Origin: Streptomyces tsukubensis
GTDB lineage: Bacteria > Actinomycetota > Actinomycetes > Streptomycetales > Streptomycetaceae
DNA: 64,000 bases
NCBI RefSeq assembly: GCF_003932715.1
Contig: NZ_CP020700.1
Span: forward strand, 7,276,501-7,340,500
Direction of reading: 5' to 3'
Position numbers and translations under genes: made by a program. This document shows positions 15,980 through 23,600 of the stretch, one piece after another (positions within the stretch are counted from its first letter, which is position 1; every line of letters starts with the position of its first letter). The notes beneath the pieces are model-generated. The model ran no database searches, was not told the DNA's origin, and was given only the letters and a program-made list of their open reading frames with translations.

Positions 15980-17503
15980 ATGACCACCGAGGACCGCGCC
16001 GCCGCCGACCGCGCCGACGACAGCCGCTACGAGGCCGTGGCCAGCCGGGACGCCCGCTTCGACGGCGTGTTCTTCTTCGCCGTCGCCACGACCGGGATCT
16101 ACTGCCGGCCCAGTTGCCCGGCGACCACCCCCAAACGACGGAACGTGACCTTCTACCGCACGGCCGCCGCCGCACAGGGCGCCGGATACCGCGCCTGCCG
16201 CCGCTGCCGCCCCGACGCCGTGCCCGGCAGCGCCGAGTGGAACGCCCGCGCCGACGTCGTCGGCCGCGCCGTACGGCTCATCGGCGACGGCATCGTCGAC
16301 CGGGAGGGCGTCACCGGACTCGCCGCCCGCCTCGGCTACAGCGCCCGCCAGGTACAGCGCCAGCTCAACGCCGAACTCGGCGCCGGACCCCTCGCCCTCG
16401 CCCGCGCCCAGCGCGGCCACACCGCCCGCGTACTGCTCCAGACCACCAGCCTCCAGGCCGCCGACATCGCCTTCGCCGCCGGATTCGCCAGCGTCCGCCA
16501 GTTCAACGACACCATCCGCGCCATCTACGCCGCCACCCCCGGCGAACTGCGCTCCGCCCGCCCCGGCCCGACCGGGCACCCGGTCCGGATCGCCCCCTCG
16601 GGAGGCCGCGCCGGCATCCCGCTGCGCCTGGCCCACCGCACCCCGTACGCCACCGCACCCGTCTTCGACTCCCTCGCCGCCCGCGCGATCCCCGGGGTCG
16701 AGGAGATCACCGGCACCGCCGGCCAGCGGATCTACCGGCGGACGCTGCGCCTGCCCGGCGGCCCCGGCATCGCGGAGGTCGCGGAGCAGCCCGGACCCGC
16801 CGGAGGCTGGCTGGAATGCAGGCTGCACCTGAGCAGTCTGCGCGATCTGACCGCCGCCACCCAGCGGATCCGCCGGCTCTTCGACCTCGACGCCGACCCC
16901 CGCGCCGTCGACGAGAGACTGGGCGCCGACCCCGCACTCGCCCCGCTTGTCGCCGCCCGCCCCGGACTACGCGCCCCCGGTGCCGCCGACCCGCACGAGA
17001 CGGCACTGCGCATCGCCGCTTACCCCGCGGGGCCCGCCGCGGCCGCCGCCCTCGTGCGGACGTACGGCGAGCCACTGACTGAACTGACCGAACCGACCGA
17101 ACCGACCGAACCGAGCGGTGGACTCACCCACCTCTTCCCGGACCCCGCCGCCCTCGCCGGGGCCGCCCTCGACGAGCTGCCGCCGGACCGGCGCGAACCG
17201 GTCCGTGCCCTCGCCACGGCCCTGGCCTGCGGAAACATCCTTCTCGACCCCGGCGCCGACCGCGATACCGCGGAAAGGCTGCTGGCTGCGATCCCCGGGA
17301 TCGGGCCCGGCCGGGCCGCCCGGATCCGGATGCGGGCCCTCGGTGACCCGGACGTCTTCCCCGGCGCCGACGAGACCGCCGCCCACCGGAGCGGAGAGGG
17401 CGATGCGCCGGGCTCGGAGGCATGGCGTCCCTGGCGTTCCTACGCCTTCCACCAGCTCCGGACCGCCGGAGCGGACCGGCCCCTGACCGCCGCGGAAGAG
17501 TAG
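15980..17503 (+). CDS. alkA: AdaA-AlkA fusion: methyl-sensing regulator plus 3-methyladenine DNA glycosylase
   Basis: This is a 507-residue repair protein. Residues about 20-80 form the Ada N-terminal zinc domain with CRPSCPA and CRRCRP supplying the four cysteines, one of which accepts methyl groups from phosphotriesters. Residues about 85-190 are an AraC-type DNA-binding domain (GVTGLAARLGYSARQVQRQL). Residues about 205-500 are AlkA: the N-terminal beta domain (YRRTLRLPGG) and the helix-hairpin-helix glycosylase (LLAAIPGIGPGRAARIRMRALGD). The domain order matches the actinobacterial Ada/AlkA fusions of the adaptive response to alkylation. A CATACT element ends 6 nt before the ATG, so translation may be leaderless. 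Four 9-bp repeats (17081-17116) encode a Thr-Glu-Pro linker between the AlkA subdomains. Confidence 0.95.
   Translation: MTTEDRAAADRADDSRYEAVASRDARFDGVFFFAVATTGIYCRPSCPATTPKRRNVTFYRTAAAAQGAGYRACRRCRPDAVPGSAEWNARADVVGRAVRLIGDGIVDREGVTGLAARLGYSARQVQRQLNAELGAGPLALARAQRGHTARVLLQTTSLQAADIAFAAGFASVRQFNDTIRAIYAATPGELRSARPGPTGHPVRIAPSGGRAGIPLRLAHRTPYATAPVFDSLAARAIPGVEEITGTAGQRIYRRTLRLPGGPGIAEVAEQPGPAGGWLECRLHLSSLRDLTAATQRIRRLFDLDADPRAVDERLGADPALAPLVAARPGLRAPGAADPHETALRIAAYPAGPAAAAALVRTYGEPLTELTEPTEPTEPSGGLTHLFPDPAALAGAALDELPPDRREPVRALATALACGNILLDPGADRDTAERLLAAIPGIGPGRAARIRMRALGDPDVFPGADETAAHRSGEGDAPGSEAWRPWRSYAFHQLRTAGADRPLTAAEE
17081..17116 (+). repeat. 9-bp tandem repeat x4 inside alkA
   Basis: Four copies of GAACCGACC (first GAACTGACC, last GAACCGAGC) encode successive Glu-Pro/Leu-Thr triplets (TELTEPTEPTEP) in a linker of the AlkA portion. 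The nine-base unit preserves frame. Confidence 0.9.
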
Positions 17504-17547
17504 AATTCAGGAGAAATCAACCAGCCGGCTCGTGGCAGGTGATCGTC

Positions 17548-17733
17548 ATGGCCGATCAGGACTTCTATTCGCACGACCGCCCCCCGGACGCCCGGCTCCC
17601 CGAGGACCGTCCGCGGGGTACGGGCGCCGGACCCCCCGGACCCAAGGCGGTGCACAGCCGTCTGTGGCGGGCCGGGATGATCGCACTCGCCGTCCTGGTG
17701 GTGATCGCCTTCGGGATCATGCTCTTCCCCTGA
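17548..17733 (+). CDS. Small single-pass membrane protein
   Basis: This 61-residue protein starts at ATG 17548. It has a hydrophilic N-terminus (MADQDFYSHDRPPDAR) followed by one hydrophobic helix near the C-terminus (AGMIALAVLVVIAFGIMLF). It is not a family I recognise. It lies 44 nt after alkA, preceded by AGGAGAAATC at 17509 and GGCAGGTG nearer the start, so it could be cotranscribed with alkA. It ends before the strong hairpin at 17821. Confidence 0.7.
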   Translation: MADQDFYSHDRPPDARLPEDRPRGTGAGPPGPKAVHSRLWRAGMIALAVLVVIAFGIMLFP

Positions 17734-17820
17734 CCCGCAGGGACCCCGGACGCGCGGCGCAACGGTCGCCGCATACGGTCACGGATACCGATCGAACGTG
17801 ACTGCCTAAGCGGCTGCAAC

Positions 17821-17864
17821 GGACACGACCGGTCCGGGCCGGACGGCCCGGACCGGTCGTGTCC
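17821..17864. terminator. Strong bidirectional terminator hairpin
   Basis: A perfect 20-bp inverted repeat (arm GGACACGACCGGTCCGGGCC) with a 4-nt loop lies between convergent genes ending at 17733 (+) and 17875 (-). It is the clearest intrinsic terminator in the window. Confidence 0.9.
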
Positions 17865-17874
17865 GGTCAATGGC

Positions 17875-18303
17875 TCAGCCCTCGGTCCAGCCGTGGTTCT
17901 TGCCGAACTGGAGCAGCCCCTGGCGGATCTGGAGGATCTGCTCGGCGGTCAGCGTCGGCGCCGACCTCAGCAACAGCTCCGTGATCTCGCTCTTGAACTC
18001 CTCCGGAGTGAAGACGTCGCAGAGCGGGTCGTCGCCGTCCACCACAGGCCGCGATACGGACACCGGAGCCACAACCGGCGGGACGGTCTGGCCCGCCGTG
18101 CCGTCCAGGAACTTCACCGACGAGGCCTTCAACCCGCGGTCACCCTCTTCGATCTCGAACTCCACGGCCAGCCCCGAGCGGACGTACTGCTCGGGAATCA
18201 GCAAATCGTTCACATGAAGGAAGACATCCTCCCCACCGTGATCGGGAGCGATGAAGCCGTAACCCCGCATACCGTCGAACCGCACCACACGACCGGCAAC
18301 CAT
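17875..18303 (-). CDS. Cold-shock-domain protein with C-terminal extension
   Basis: The protein has 142 residues. Residues 1-65 form a cold-shock domain with both RNA-binding motifs: RNP1-like GYGFIAP (about 14) and RNP2 DVFLHVNDL (about 27). Classical CspA proteins stop there, near 67 residues. This one adds about 75 residues including an acidic helical segment (TPEEFKSEITELLLRSAP) and TAEQILQIRQGLLQFG, as in the longer Streptomyces cold-shock proteins. It should bind single-stranded RNA/DNA in the cytoplasm. ATG 18303 is preceded by GGGGGTTGTTGGC. The frame extends upstream to 18534, but that part does not look coding. Confidence 0.9.
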   Translation of the reverse strand: MVAGRVVRFDGMRGYGFIAPDHGGEDVFLHVNDLLIPEQYVRSGLAVEFEIEEGDRGLKASSVKFLDGTAGQTVPPVVAPVSVSRPVVDGDDPLCDVFTPEEFKSEITELLLRSAPTLTAEQILQIRQGLLQFGKNHGWTEG

Positions 18304-18815
18304 GCCAACAACCCCCAAACAGATCCGGACCCTGTGCCCGGATGAACACCTTGCGATAGACCATAAGCCACAGCGCCTTCCGGGAGCACCCCTCACCGCG
18401 GCGGAGGGGACCGCTGTCAAGCACCCCCGCGGTATCCGCGGTCGACGCGCCCCGGTGACCGCGACGGCGGTCCGGGACGGCGGTCCGGGACGGCGGTAGC
18501 CTCCTCCGGGCGGCCGCGCTGCCGCTGTGGTCAAATGTGAAGAGCCGTACGGAAAGCGGAGGTTGTCACCGGCCAGGGGAGGCCGGGGGCGATCGGCCGG
18601 ACGGTGCGAAGGCCGACGGGCGGAGCCAGGGGGAGTGGTGGCAGGTGGGCCAACGGCACGGACGAGCAGTATCCGGGGACCCGCTGTGCCTTCGGGCGTC
18701 TCGGGCGTCTCGGGCGTCTCGGGCGCCTCGGTCGCAGCGGGGTGCCCGGGCGCGGCAGCGGACGCCGGGCCGGGCCGGCCCGGTCCTCGGTGCGCCGTCC
18801 GGCCGGTGCTGAGCC
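18304..18815. other. 512-bp divergent intergenic region
   Basis: This stretch lies between the cold-shock gene (minus) and the first 7-TM gene (plus). Near 18340-18380 is an AT-richer patch (GATAGACCATAAGCC) likely to be the cold-shock gene promoter. A 13-bp unit GACGGCGGTCCGG is repeated 2.5 times at 18463-18497, the CTGTGCCTTCGGGC element is at 18684, and four 9-bp repeats follow. No credible gene was found. Confidence 0.55.
18684..18729 (+). repeat. CTGTGCCTTCGGGC element followed by 9-bp tandem repeats x4
   Basis: The 14-bp element (18684-18697) is shared with the other gene-free stretches. It runs into GGGCGTCTC x3 plus GGGCGCCTC (18694-18729). The array is intergenic, about 85 bp upstream of the 7-TM gene start. 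Confidence 0.85.
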
Positions 18816-20039
18816 GTGCGGAGCACTGACTACTACCTGCCCGCCGCGGCCCTGACGATCGCCTTCGCCGCCAAACTGCCGTCCCTGCGGCACAACTGGC
18901 GGGACCCGCTGGTGCGTTGTGTCTGCTTCCTGGTCTTCACCGCCGCCATCTGCTTCTTCTTCGCCGCGCCGCCCACCATCACCGCGGTCAACCGCATCAC
19001 CGGCGTCCCGAACTTCTCGGGACCGCTGGTGTACGTGATCATGGGGTCCTTCAGCTGTGCCTGTCTGGTCCTCGTCGTCAACTGGCGCGGCGGCCCCGAG
19101 GACCGGGTGCGCCGCAGCTCCCGGACCTGGCTGGCGCTGTACGCGGTCGTCATCACCGCCCTCCCGGTGCTGTTCGCGCTCGGGGACGCGCCGGAGGAGC
19201 GGCTGCGCGATCTGGACACGTACTACGCCACCACCCCGTACATCCGCGAGATGATCATCACCTATCTCGGTGCCCATCTGGTGTCCGCCGTGGTGACGAC
19301 GTCGATGTGCCTGCGCTGGGCGAGAGCGGTCACCGGCTGGCTGCGGGCCGGACTGATCGTCCTCGTGGCCGGGTTCGGCCTCAATCTGGCGTTCGCGGTC
19401 ACCAAACTGTCCGCCGTGGTCGCCCGCTGGACCGGCCGGGACTGGGACCACCTCAGCACCACCGTCGCACCCCCGATCGTCGCCCTCGGCGGATTCGTCG
19501 TCACCTGCGGCTTCCTGCTGCCGCTCGTCGGCCCCCGGCTCGGCGCGCTGGCCGGGGGCTGGACGACGTATCTGCGCCTGGGCCGGCTCTGGAAGCTCCT
19601 GAACAGCACCCGCGGCGGCACCGACACCGCGTTCCACTCCGCGATCCCCTGGTGGGCCGATGCCGATATGCGGCTGACGGTCCGGGAGACGGGCATCCAC
19701 GACGCCCTGCTCCGGCTCCACCCCCGGCTCGACGACGGGGTCCGCCGACGGGCCCTCGACGCCGCCCCGGCCGCCGCTCGGCCCGAGACCGCGAACGCCG
19801 TCGCCGTCGCCGCGATGATCCGGCACGCGGCGGAGGCACCGGAGCCCGGCGGCGACCCGGCCCCGGAGCCCCGCGGCGATCACGACGGCGCCGGGGCCGA
19901 CGCCCTGGCGGAGTTCCTCGGCCCCGGCCGCCGCCGACTGCTCCTGCTCTCCAAGGTCCTCACCTCGTCCGCGGTCAACGCCGCACTCTCCGTCGCGCCG
20001 GAGCCCCCGGCCCGCCCAGAAAGCCGATCCGCGTCATGA
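18816..20039 (+). CDS. 7-TM membrane protein, MAB_1171c-like, copy 1
   Basis: This 407-residue protein resembles the family usually labelled MAB_1171c putative transporter. I count seven hydrophobic segments in residues 1-230 and then a cytoplasmic tail of about 175 residues. Positively charged loops (LRHNWRDPLVR, RGGPEDRVRRSSRT, RWARAVTGWLR) alternate with neutral or acidic ones, giving N-out/C-in topology, as in receptors. The loop between TM4 and TM5 (residues 125-147) is identical in the paralogue at 22335. The tail has VRETGIHDALLRLHPRLDDG. Start is GTG 18816. It overlaps the FAD oxidoreductase by 4 bp (ATGA), implying translational coupling. The true activity is unknown. Confidence 0.85.
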   Translation: MRSTDYYLPAAALTIAFAAKLPSLRHNWRDPLVRCVCFLVFTAAICFFFAAPPTITAVNRITGVPNFSGPLVYVIMGSFSCACLVLVVNWRGGPEDRVRRSSRTWLALYAVVITALPVLFALGDAPEERLRDLDTYYATTPYIREMIITYLGAHLVSAVVTTSMCLRWARAVTGWLRAGLIVLVAGFGLNLAFAVTKLSAVVARWTGRDWDHLSTTVAPPIVALGGFVVTCGFLLPLVGPRLGALAGGWTTYLRLGRLWKLLNSTRGGTDTAFHSAIPWWADADMRLTVRETGIHDALLRLHPRLDDGVRRRALDAAPAAARPETANAVAVAAMIRHAAEAPEPGGDPAPEPRGDHDGAGADALAEFLGPGRRRLLLLSKVLTSSAVNAALSVAPEPPARPESRSAS

Positions 20040-21493
20040 CTTCTCCGTCCTCGCCCGCACCCGTCCGCCCGGAGGGCACCCGGGCCCCGCGCCGCCCCGG
20101 CCGCGCCGTCGTCATCGGCGGCGGAATGGCCGGAATGCTCGCCGCGCAGGTCCTGACCCGCCACGCCGACGAGGTCACCGTGGTGGAACGGGGCGAACTG
20201 CCGGACGGCCCCCGACCGCGCCGGGAACTGCCGCAGGCCCGGCATGTGCACGTGCTGTACTCGGGCGGCGCCCGGGTCGTCGAAGAGCTGATACCGGGCA
20301 TCACCGAGGACTGGATATCGGCCGGGGCCCGCCGGATCCCGCTCCCCACCGGGCTGGTGTCGTACACCGCCCAGGGCTGGCTCAGGCGCTGGCCCGTCGA
20401 GATGCAGTACATGATCGCCTGCACCCGTGATCTGCTGGACTGGGTGGTGCGCCGGCGGGTGCTGAGCCATCCCCGGATCCGGCTGCTGGACCGTCATGAG
20501 CTGACCGGTCTGCTCGGCACCCGCCACGGTGTCACCGGGGTCCGGGTGCGGACCTCGGAAGGCGTCGTACGCCATCTGGACGCCGATCTCGTCGTCGACG
20601 CCTCGGGCTCCTGCTCCCGGGCCCGGGCCTGGCTGACGGAGATCGGCGTCGGCGGGGTCGACGAGGAGACCGTCGACTCGGGGCTGGTCTACGCGAGCCG
20701 CTTCTACCGGGCCCCGGCCGGGGCGGAGAACTTCCCGGTCGTCAATGTGCAGTCCGTACCGCGGGAGCCGGTCCCGGGCCAGACCGCCACCATCGTGCCC
20801 GTGGAGGACCGCCGCTGGCTGGTCACCCTCTCCGGGACCCGTGGCGGCGAACCCACCCGGGACCCGGAGCTGTTCGAGGTCTTCGCGCGCGGGGTCCGGC
20901 ACCCCGTCGTCGCGGATCTCCTGTCCCGTACCGCCGCGCTCCCCGGTGACATCGCTGTCAGCCGGAGCACGGTCAACGGCCGCCGCTTCTTCGAGCGCGC
21001 AACCCACTGGCCGGAACGTTTCCTCGCGATCGGAGACTCCGTTGCCACGTACAACCCGCTGTACGGACAGGGCATGAGCGTCGCCGCCCAGGGCGTGGCC
21101 GCGATGGACCGGGAACTGGCCCGCGCGGGACGGCTCTCCGCACCGGGTCTCGCCCGCCGGGTGCAGCGCGCGGTCGCCGAACCCGTCTCCATCGCCTGGC
21201 AGATGGCGACCTCCCAGGACATCCTCTACCCCGGGGCGAAGGGCAGACGGCCCGGCCGTTCGACGGCCCTCGTCGGGGCGTACGCCGACCGGGTCACCCG
21301 GGCCGCCACCGGACGGATGAGCGTCACCCAGGCGTTCTTCGACGTCATCACCCTCTCCGAACCCGCCACCCGCTGGCTCGATCCGGACGTCGTGGTGGCC
21401 ACGCTCCGCGGCCCCGGCCGTCCGAGCCTCACCGCTCCCACGCTGACCGCCAAGGAGTGGGAGGCCGTCGGCCCGACCCCCGGCGCGCGTTAG
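20036..21493 (+). CDS. FAD-dependent oxidoreductase (PHBH/geranylgeranyl-reductase-like)
   Basis: The protein has 485 residues and starts at the ATG overlapping the stop of the 7-TM gene. The N-terminal Rossmann motif VVIGGGMAGMLAAQVL (about residue 23) and the acidic end of strand 2 (VTVVERGEL) bind FAD. The second FAD motif appears as AIGDSVATYNPLYGQGM (about 325). The RxR-like segment at DGPRPRRELPQARHVH matches the flavin-dependent hydroxylase/reductase superfamily. The substrate is unknown; members act on lipids, quinones or polyketides. Its coupling to a membrane protein suggests a lipid or membrane-associated substrate, which is inference. Confidence 0.9.
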   Translation: MTSPSSPAPVRPEGTRAPRRPGRAVVIGGGMAGMLAAQVLTRHADEVTVVERGELPDGPRPRRELPQARHVHVLYSGGARVVEELIPGITEDWISAGARRIPLPTGLVSYTAQGWLRRWPVEMQYMIACTRDLLDWVVRRRVLSHPRIRLLDRHELTGLLGTRHGVTGVRVRTSEGVVRHLDADLVVDASGSCSRARAWLTEIGVGGVDEETVDSGLVYASRFYRAPAGAENFPVVNVQSVPREPVPGQTATIVPVEDRRWLVTLSGTRGGEPTRDPELFEVFARGVRHPVVADLLSRTAALPGDIAVSRSTVNGRRFFERATHWPERFLAIGDSVATYNPLYGQGMSVAAQGVAAMDRELARAGRLSAPGLARRVQRAVAEPVSIAWQMATSQDILYPGAKGRRPGRSTALVGAYADRVTRAATGRMSVTQAFFDVITLSEPATRWLDPDVVVATLRGPGRPSLTAPTLTAKEWEAVGPTPGAR

Positions 21494-21685
21494 CCGCGCC
21501 GGTCCCCGGTTCCGGAACCGCCCGCTCACCGCGGTATACCGGCCACTTTTCCTGCGCTGTGGCGGAGCACCCCCGGCCGTCCCTAGAGTGAATGCGGACC
21601 ATCCCCGCCCCGGGCACCGCGGCGGGGAGGCCACCGGGCGAACGGACCTCCGGCCCGTCCGATACGAGCATCCGGGGAGTGGCAC
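21494..21685 (+). promoter_or_regulatory. Probable internal promoter region before the HExxH gene
   Basis: A 192-bp gap splits the module. It contains a relatively AT-rich segment (GGTATACCGGCCACTTTTCC at 21531-21550) and a TAGAGT hexamer at 21584. The downstream GTG has GGGGAG at good spacing. A separate promoter for the second half of the module is plausible. Confidence 0.35.
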
Positions 21686-22327
21686 GTGGGCACCAGGCGC
21701 GACATGCGCAGACTCCGGGGCGAGCTGGCGCGGGCGGTGGAGCGGGAGCGTCCGGCAGCGGAGCCCGGGGCCGTGTTCACCGTCTTGTGCGACCGGCTCA
21801 GCGTGCTCCGCGACCGTCCCGTGCTGCACCGGCTCGTCCCCTTCCCGCCGGGGACCGCCAGCGGCCTCTACCTCGACACCGCCGACCGGGACATCATCTG
21901 CGTCGAGGAACGCACCAGCCTGCTGCACCAGTTGGTGATCTTCGGGCACGAGGTGTGGCATATGACCGCAGGACACTGTTCGGGCCACCCCGACCGCACC
22001 ACCATGGCCGCACGGGTCCTCGTCCGTGACGCGGATCTGACCGCCGTCGTCCAGCGGCTCGCCCTGCGCACCGGCTTCGTGGCCGCGGAGGAGGCCGAGG
22101 CCGAGCAGTTCGGCGTCGGCCTCGCCACCCGGCTGCGGTCCTGGGCGGAGCAGGACGGCACCGCCCCGTACAGTCCCCTGGCGCGCCGCATCGAGGAGAC
22201 GCTCGCCCACACCGGGCCGTACGGCGGGCCCCCGCGCCGCCCCGGCCACGACCCCTTAGCCGGACCGGGACGGTTCGCCCGGCCACCGGGGAAGACCACC
22301 GCAGGCCGCCCGGGCGCGACGGACTGA
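21686..22327 (+). CDS. HExxH zinc-peptidase-like protein with a TTA codon
   Basis: This is a soluble 213-residue protein with GHEVWHMTAGH (about residue 91), an HExxH zinc motif placed as in ImmA/IrrE-type proteins, which cleave XRE-family repressors. It is often labelled a toxin component beside MAB_1171c-type genes. A Glu-rich helix (AAEEAEAEQFGVGLATRL, about 133-150) could give the third ligand. The start GTG 21686 follows GGGGAGTGGCAC. Codon 191 is TTA (22256-22258), so full translation should need the bldA tRNA. It ends 7 nt before the second 7-TM gene. The obvious candidate target is the HTH protein encoded on the opposite strand at 23.6-24.6 kb, but this is inference. Confidence 0.82.
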   Translation: MGTRRDMRRLRGELARAVERERPAAEPGAVFTVLCDRLSVLRDRPVLHRLVPFPPGTASGLYLDTADRDIICVEERTSLLHQLVIFGHEVWHMTAGHCSGHPDRTTMAARVLVRDADLTAVVQRLALRTGFVAAEEAEAEQFGVGLATRLRSWAEQDGTAPYSPLARRIEETLAHTGPYGGPPRRPGHDPLAGPGRFARPPGKTTAGRPGATD

Positions 22328-22334
22328 CCGCACC

Positions 22335-23600
22335 GTGCGCAGCAGCGACTACTACGTCCCCTCAGCCTTCCTCGCCCTGGTGTTCGTCGCCAAACTGCCC
22401 GCGCTCGTCCGCGGCAGGAACAATCCGCTCATCCGCTCCGTGTGCGCCCTCGTCGGCACCGCGGGCCTCTGCTTCTTCTTCGGGGCGCCGCCCACCATCT
22501 CCGCCGTCAACGAACTGACCGGCATCCCCAATGTCTCCGGCCCCCTGGTCTATATGATCATGGGGGTCTTCGACTGCTCCTGCCTCGTCCTGATCGTCAA
22601 CTGGCGGGGCGGGCCGCCCGACCGGGTCCGCCGCCGCACCCGGCAGTGGATCGCGGTGTACGCGGTGGCCACGGTCGCCCTGCCCGTCCTGTTCTTCCTG
22701 GGCGAGGCGCCCGAGGAGCGGCTGCGCGATCTGGACACGTACTACGCCACCACTCCGTACATCCGCGAGATGATCGTCCTCTACCTCGGCGCGCATCTGC
22801 TCTCCGCCACCGTCACCACCGTGCTCTGTCTGCGGTGGGCGCGGCACGTCGACGGCTGGCTACGGGCCGGACTGACCGTCCTGGTCTGCGGATTCGTCCT
22901 CAACTGGGCCTTCAGCGCCACCAAGCTGACGGCCGTCGTCGCCGCCTGGTCGGGCCACGATCTGTCCGGCCTGAGCACCGGCGCGGCACCGCCCGTCGCT
23001 GCCGTCGGCGCCCTCGTCACCGCGGTCGGCTTCCTGCTTCCGCTGGTCGGTCCCCGCCTCGACGACCAGGCGACGTCCTGGACCGCCTACCGGAGGCTGG
23101 CGCCGCTGTGGCGGCTGCTCCGGACGACACCGGGGGAGGCCGGAGGACCGGCCGGCGCGTCCTGGTGGGCGTCGCCGCGCACCCGCCGTACCGTACGGGA
23201 GACCCTGATCCACGACCGGCTGCTCACCCTCGGGCCCCGTCTCGACGACGGGGTACGGCAGCGGGCCACCGAACTCGCCGCCGCGGAGGGGGCGTCCGCC
23301 GGGGACGCCGCTGCCGCCGGGCTCGCCGCGATGGTCCGGGCGGCCGTCGCGGAGACGGAGACGGGGGCGGCGGAGCCCGAACCGGAACCGGAGCAGACCG
23401 GGACGGCGGACCATCCCGGCTGGGGCGTCTCGGCCGGGGCCGCGGCCCTGACGGCGGCGGTACGGCCCGGCAGCGGCGGCCTCGTCCCCTTGGCCCGGGC
23501 GATGGGACGGTCGGAGCCTTCGGAGTGCAGAGAGTGCGGAGACGGCGGCACCGCGGGCCCCGGAGTGCGCCGCCCCCCGCCCGTCAGATCGGGTCGATGA
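22335..23600 (+). CDS. 7-TM membrane protein, MAB_1171c-like, copy 2
   Basis: This 421-residue protein is a close paralogue of the one at 18816 across all seven membrane segments (for example YYVPSAFLALVFVAKLPAL against YYLPAAALTIAFAAKLPSL), with a more divergent cytoplasmic tail. That tail keeps VRETLIHDRLLTLGPRLDDG. The 23-residue external loop before TM5 is identical between copies. It starts at GTG 22335, 7 nt after the HExxH gene, and is surely cotranscribed with it. Its 3' end overlaps the convergent HTH gene by 17 bp (23584-23600), so the two transcripts are antisense at their ends. Confidence 0.85.
   Translation: MRSSDYYVPSAFLALVFVAKLPALVRGRNNPLIRSVCALVGTAGLCFFFGAPPTISAVNELTGIPNVSGPLVYMIMGVFDCSCLVLIVNWRGGPPDRVRRRTRQWIAVYAVATVALPVLFFLGEAPEERLRDLDTYYATTPYIREMIVLYLGAHLLSATVTTVLCLRWARHVDGWLRAGLTVLVCGFVLNWAFSATKLTAVVAAWSGHDLSGLSTGAAPPVAAVGALVTAVGFLLPLVGPRLDDQATSWTAYRRLAPLWRLLRTTPGEAGGPAGASWWASPRTRRTVRETLIHDRLLTLGPRLDDGVRQRATELAAAEGASAGDAAAAGLAAMVRAAVAETETGAAEPEPEPEQTGTADHPGWGVSAGAAALTAAVRPGSGGLVPLARAMGRSEPSECRECGDGGTAGPGVRRPPPVRSGR

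Noticed and set aside
14984..16828. A 614-codon minus-strand frame spanning the repeat region and alkA, with repeated Pro/Arg blocks
   Set aside because: The part over alkA is antisense to a clear gene, and the repeats in the translation simply reflect the DNA repeats at 15.1-15.7 kb. No start signal or conserved motif was seen.
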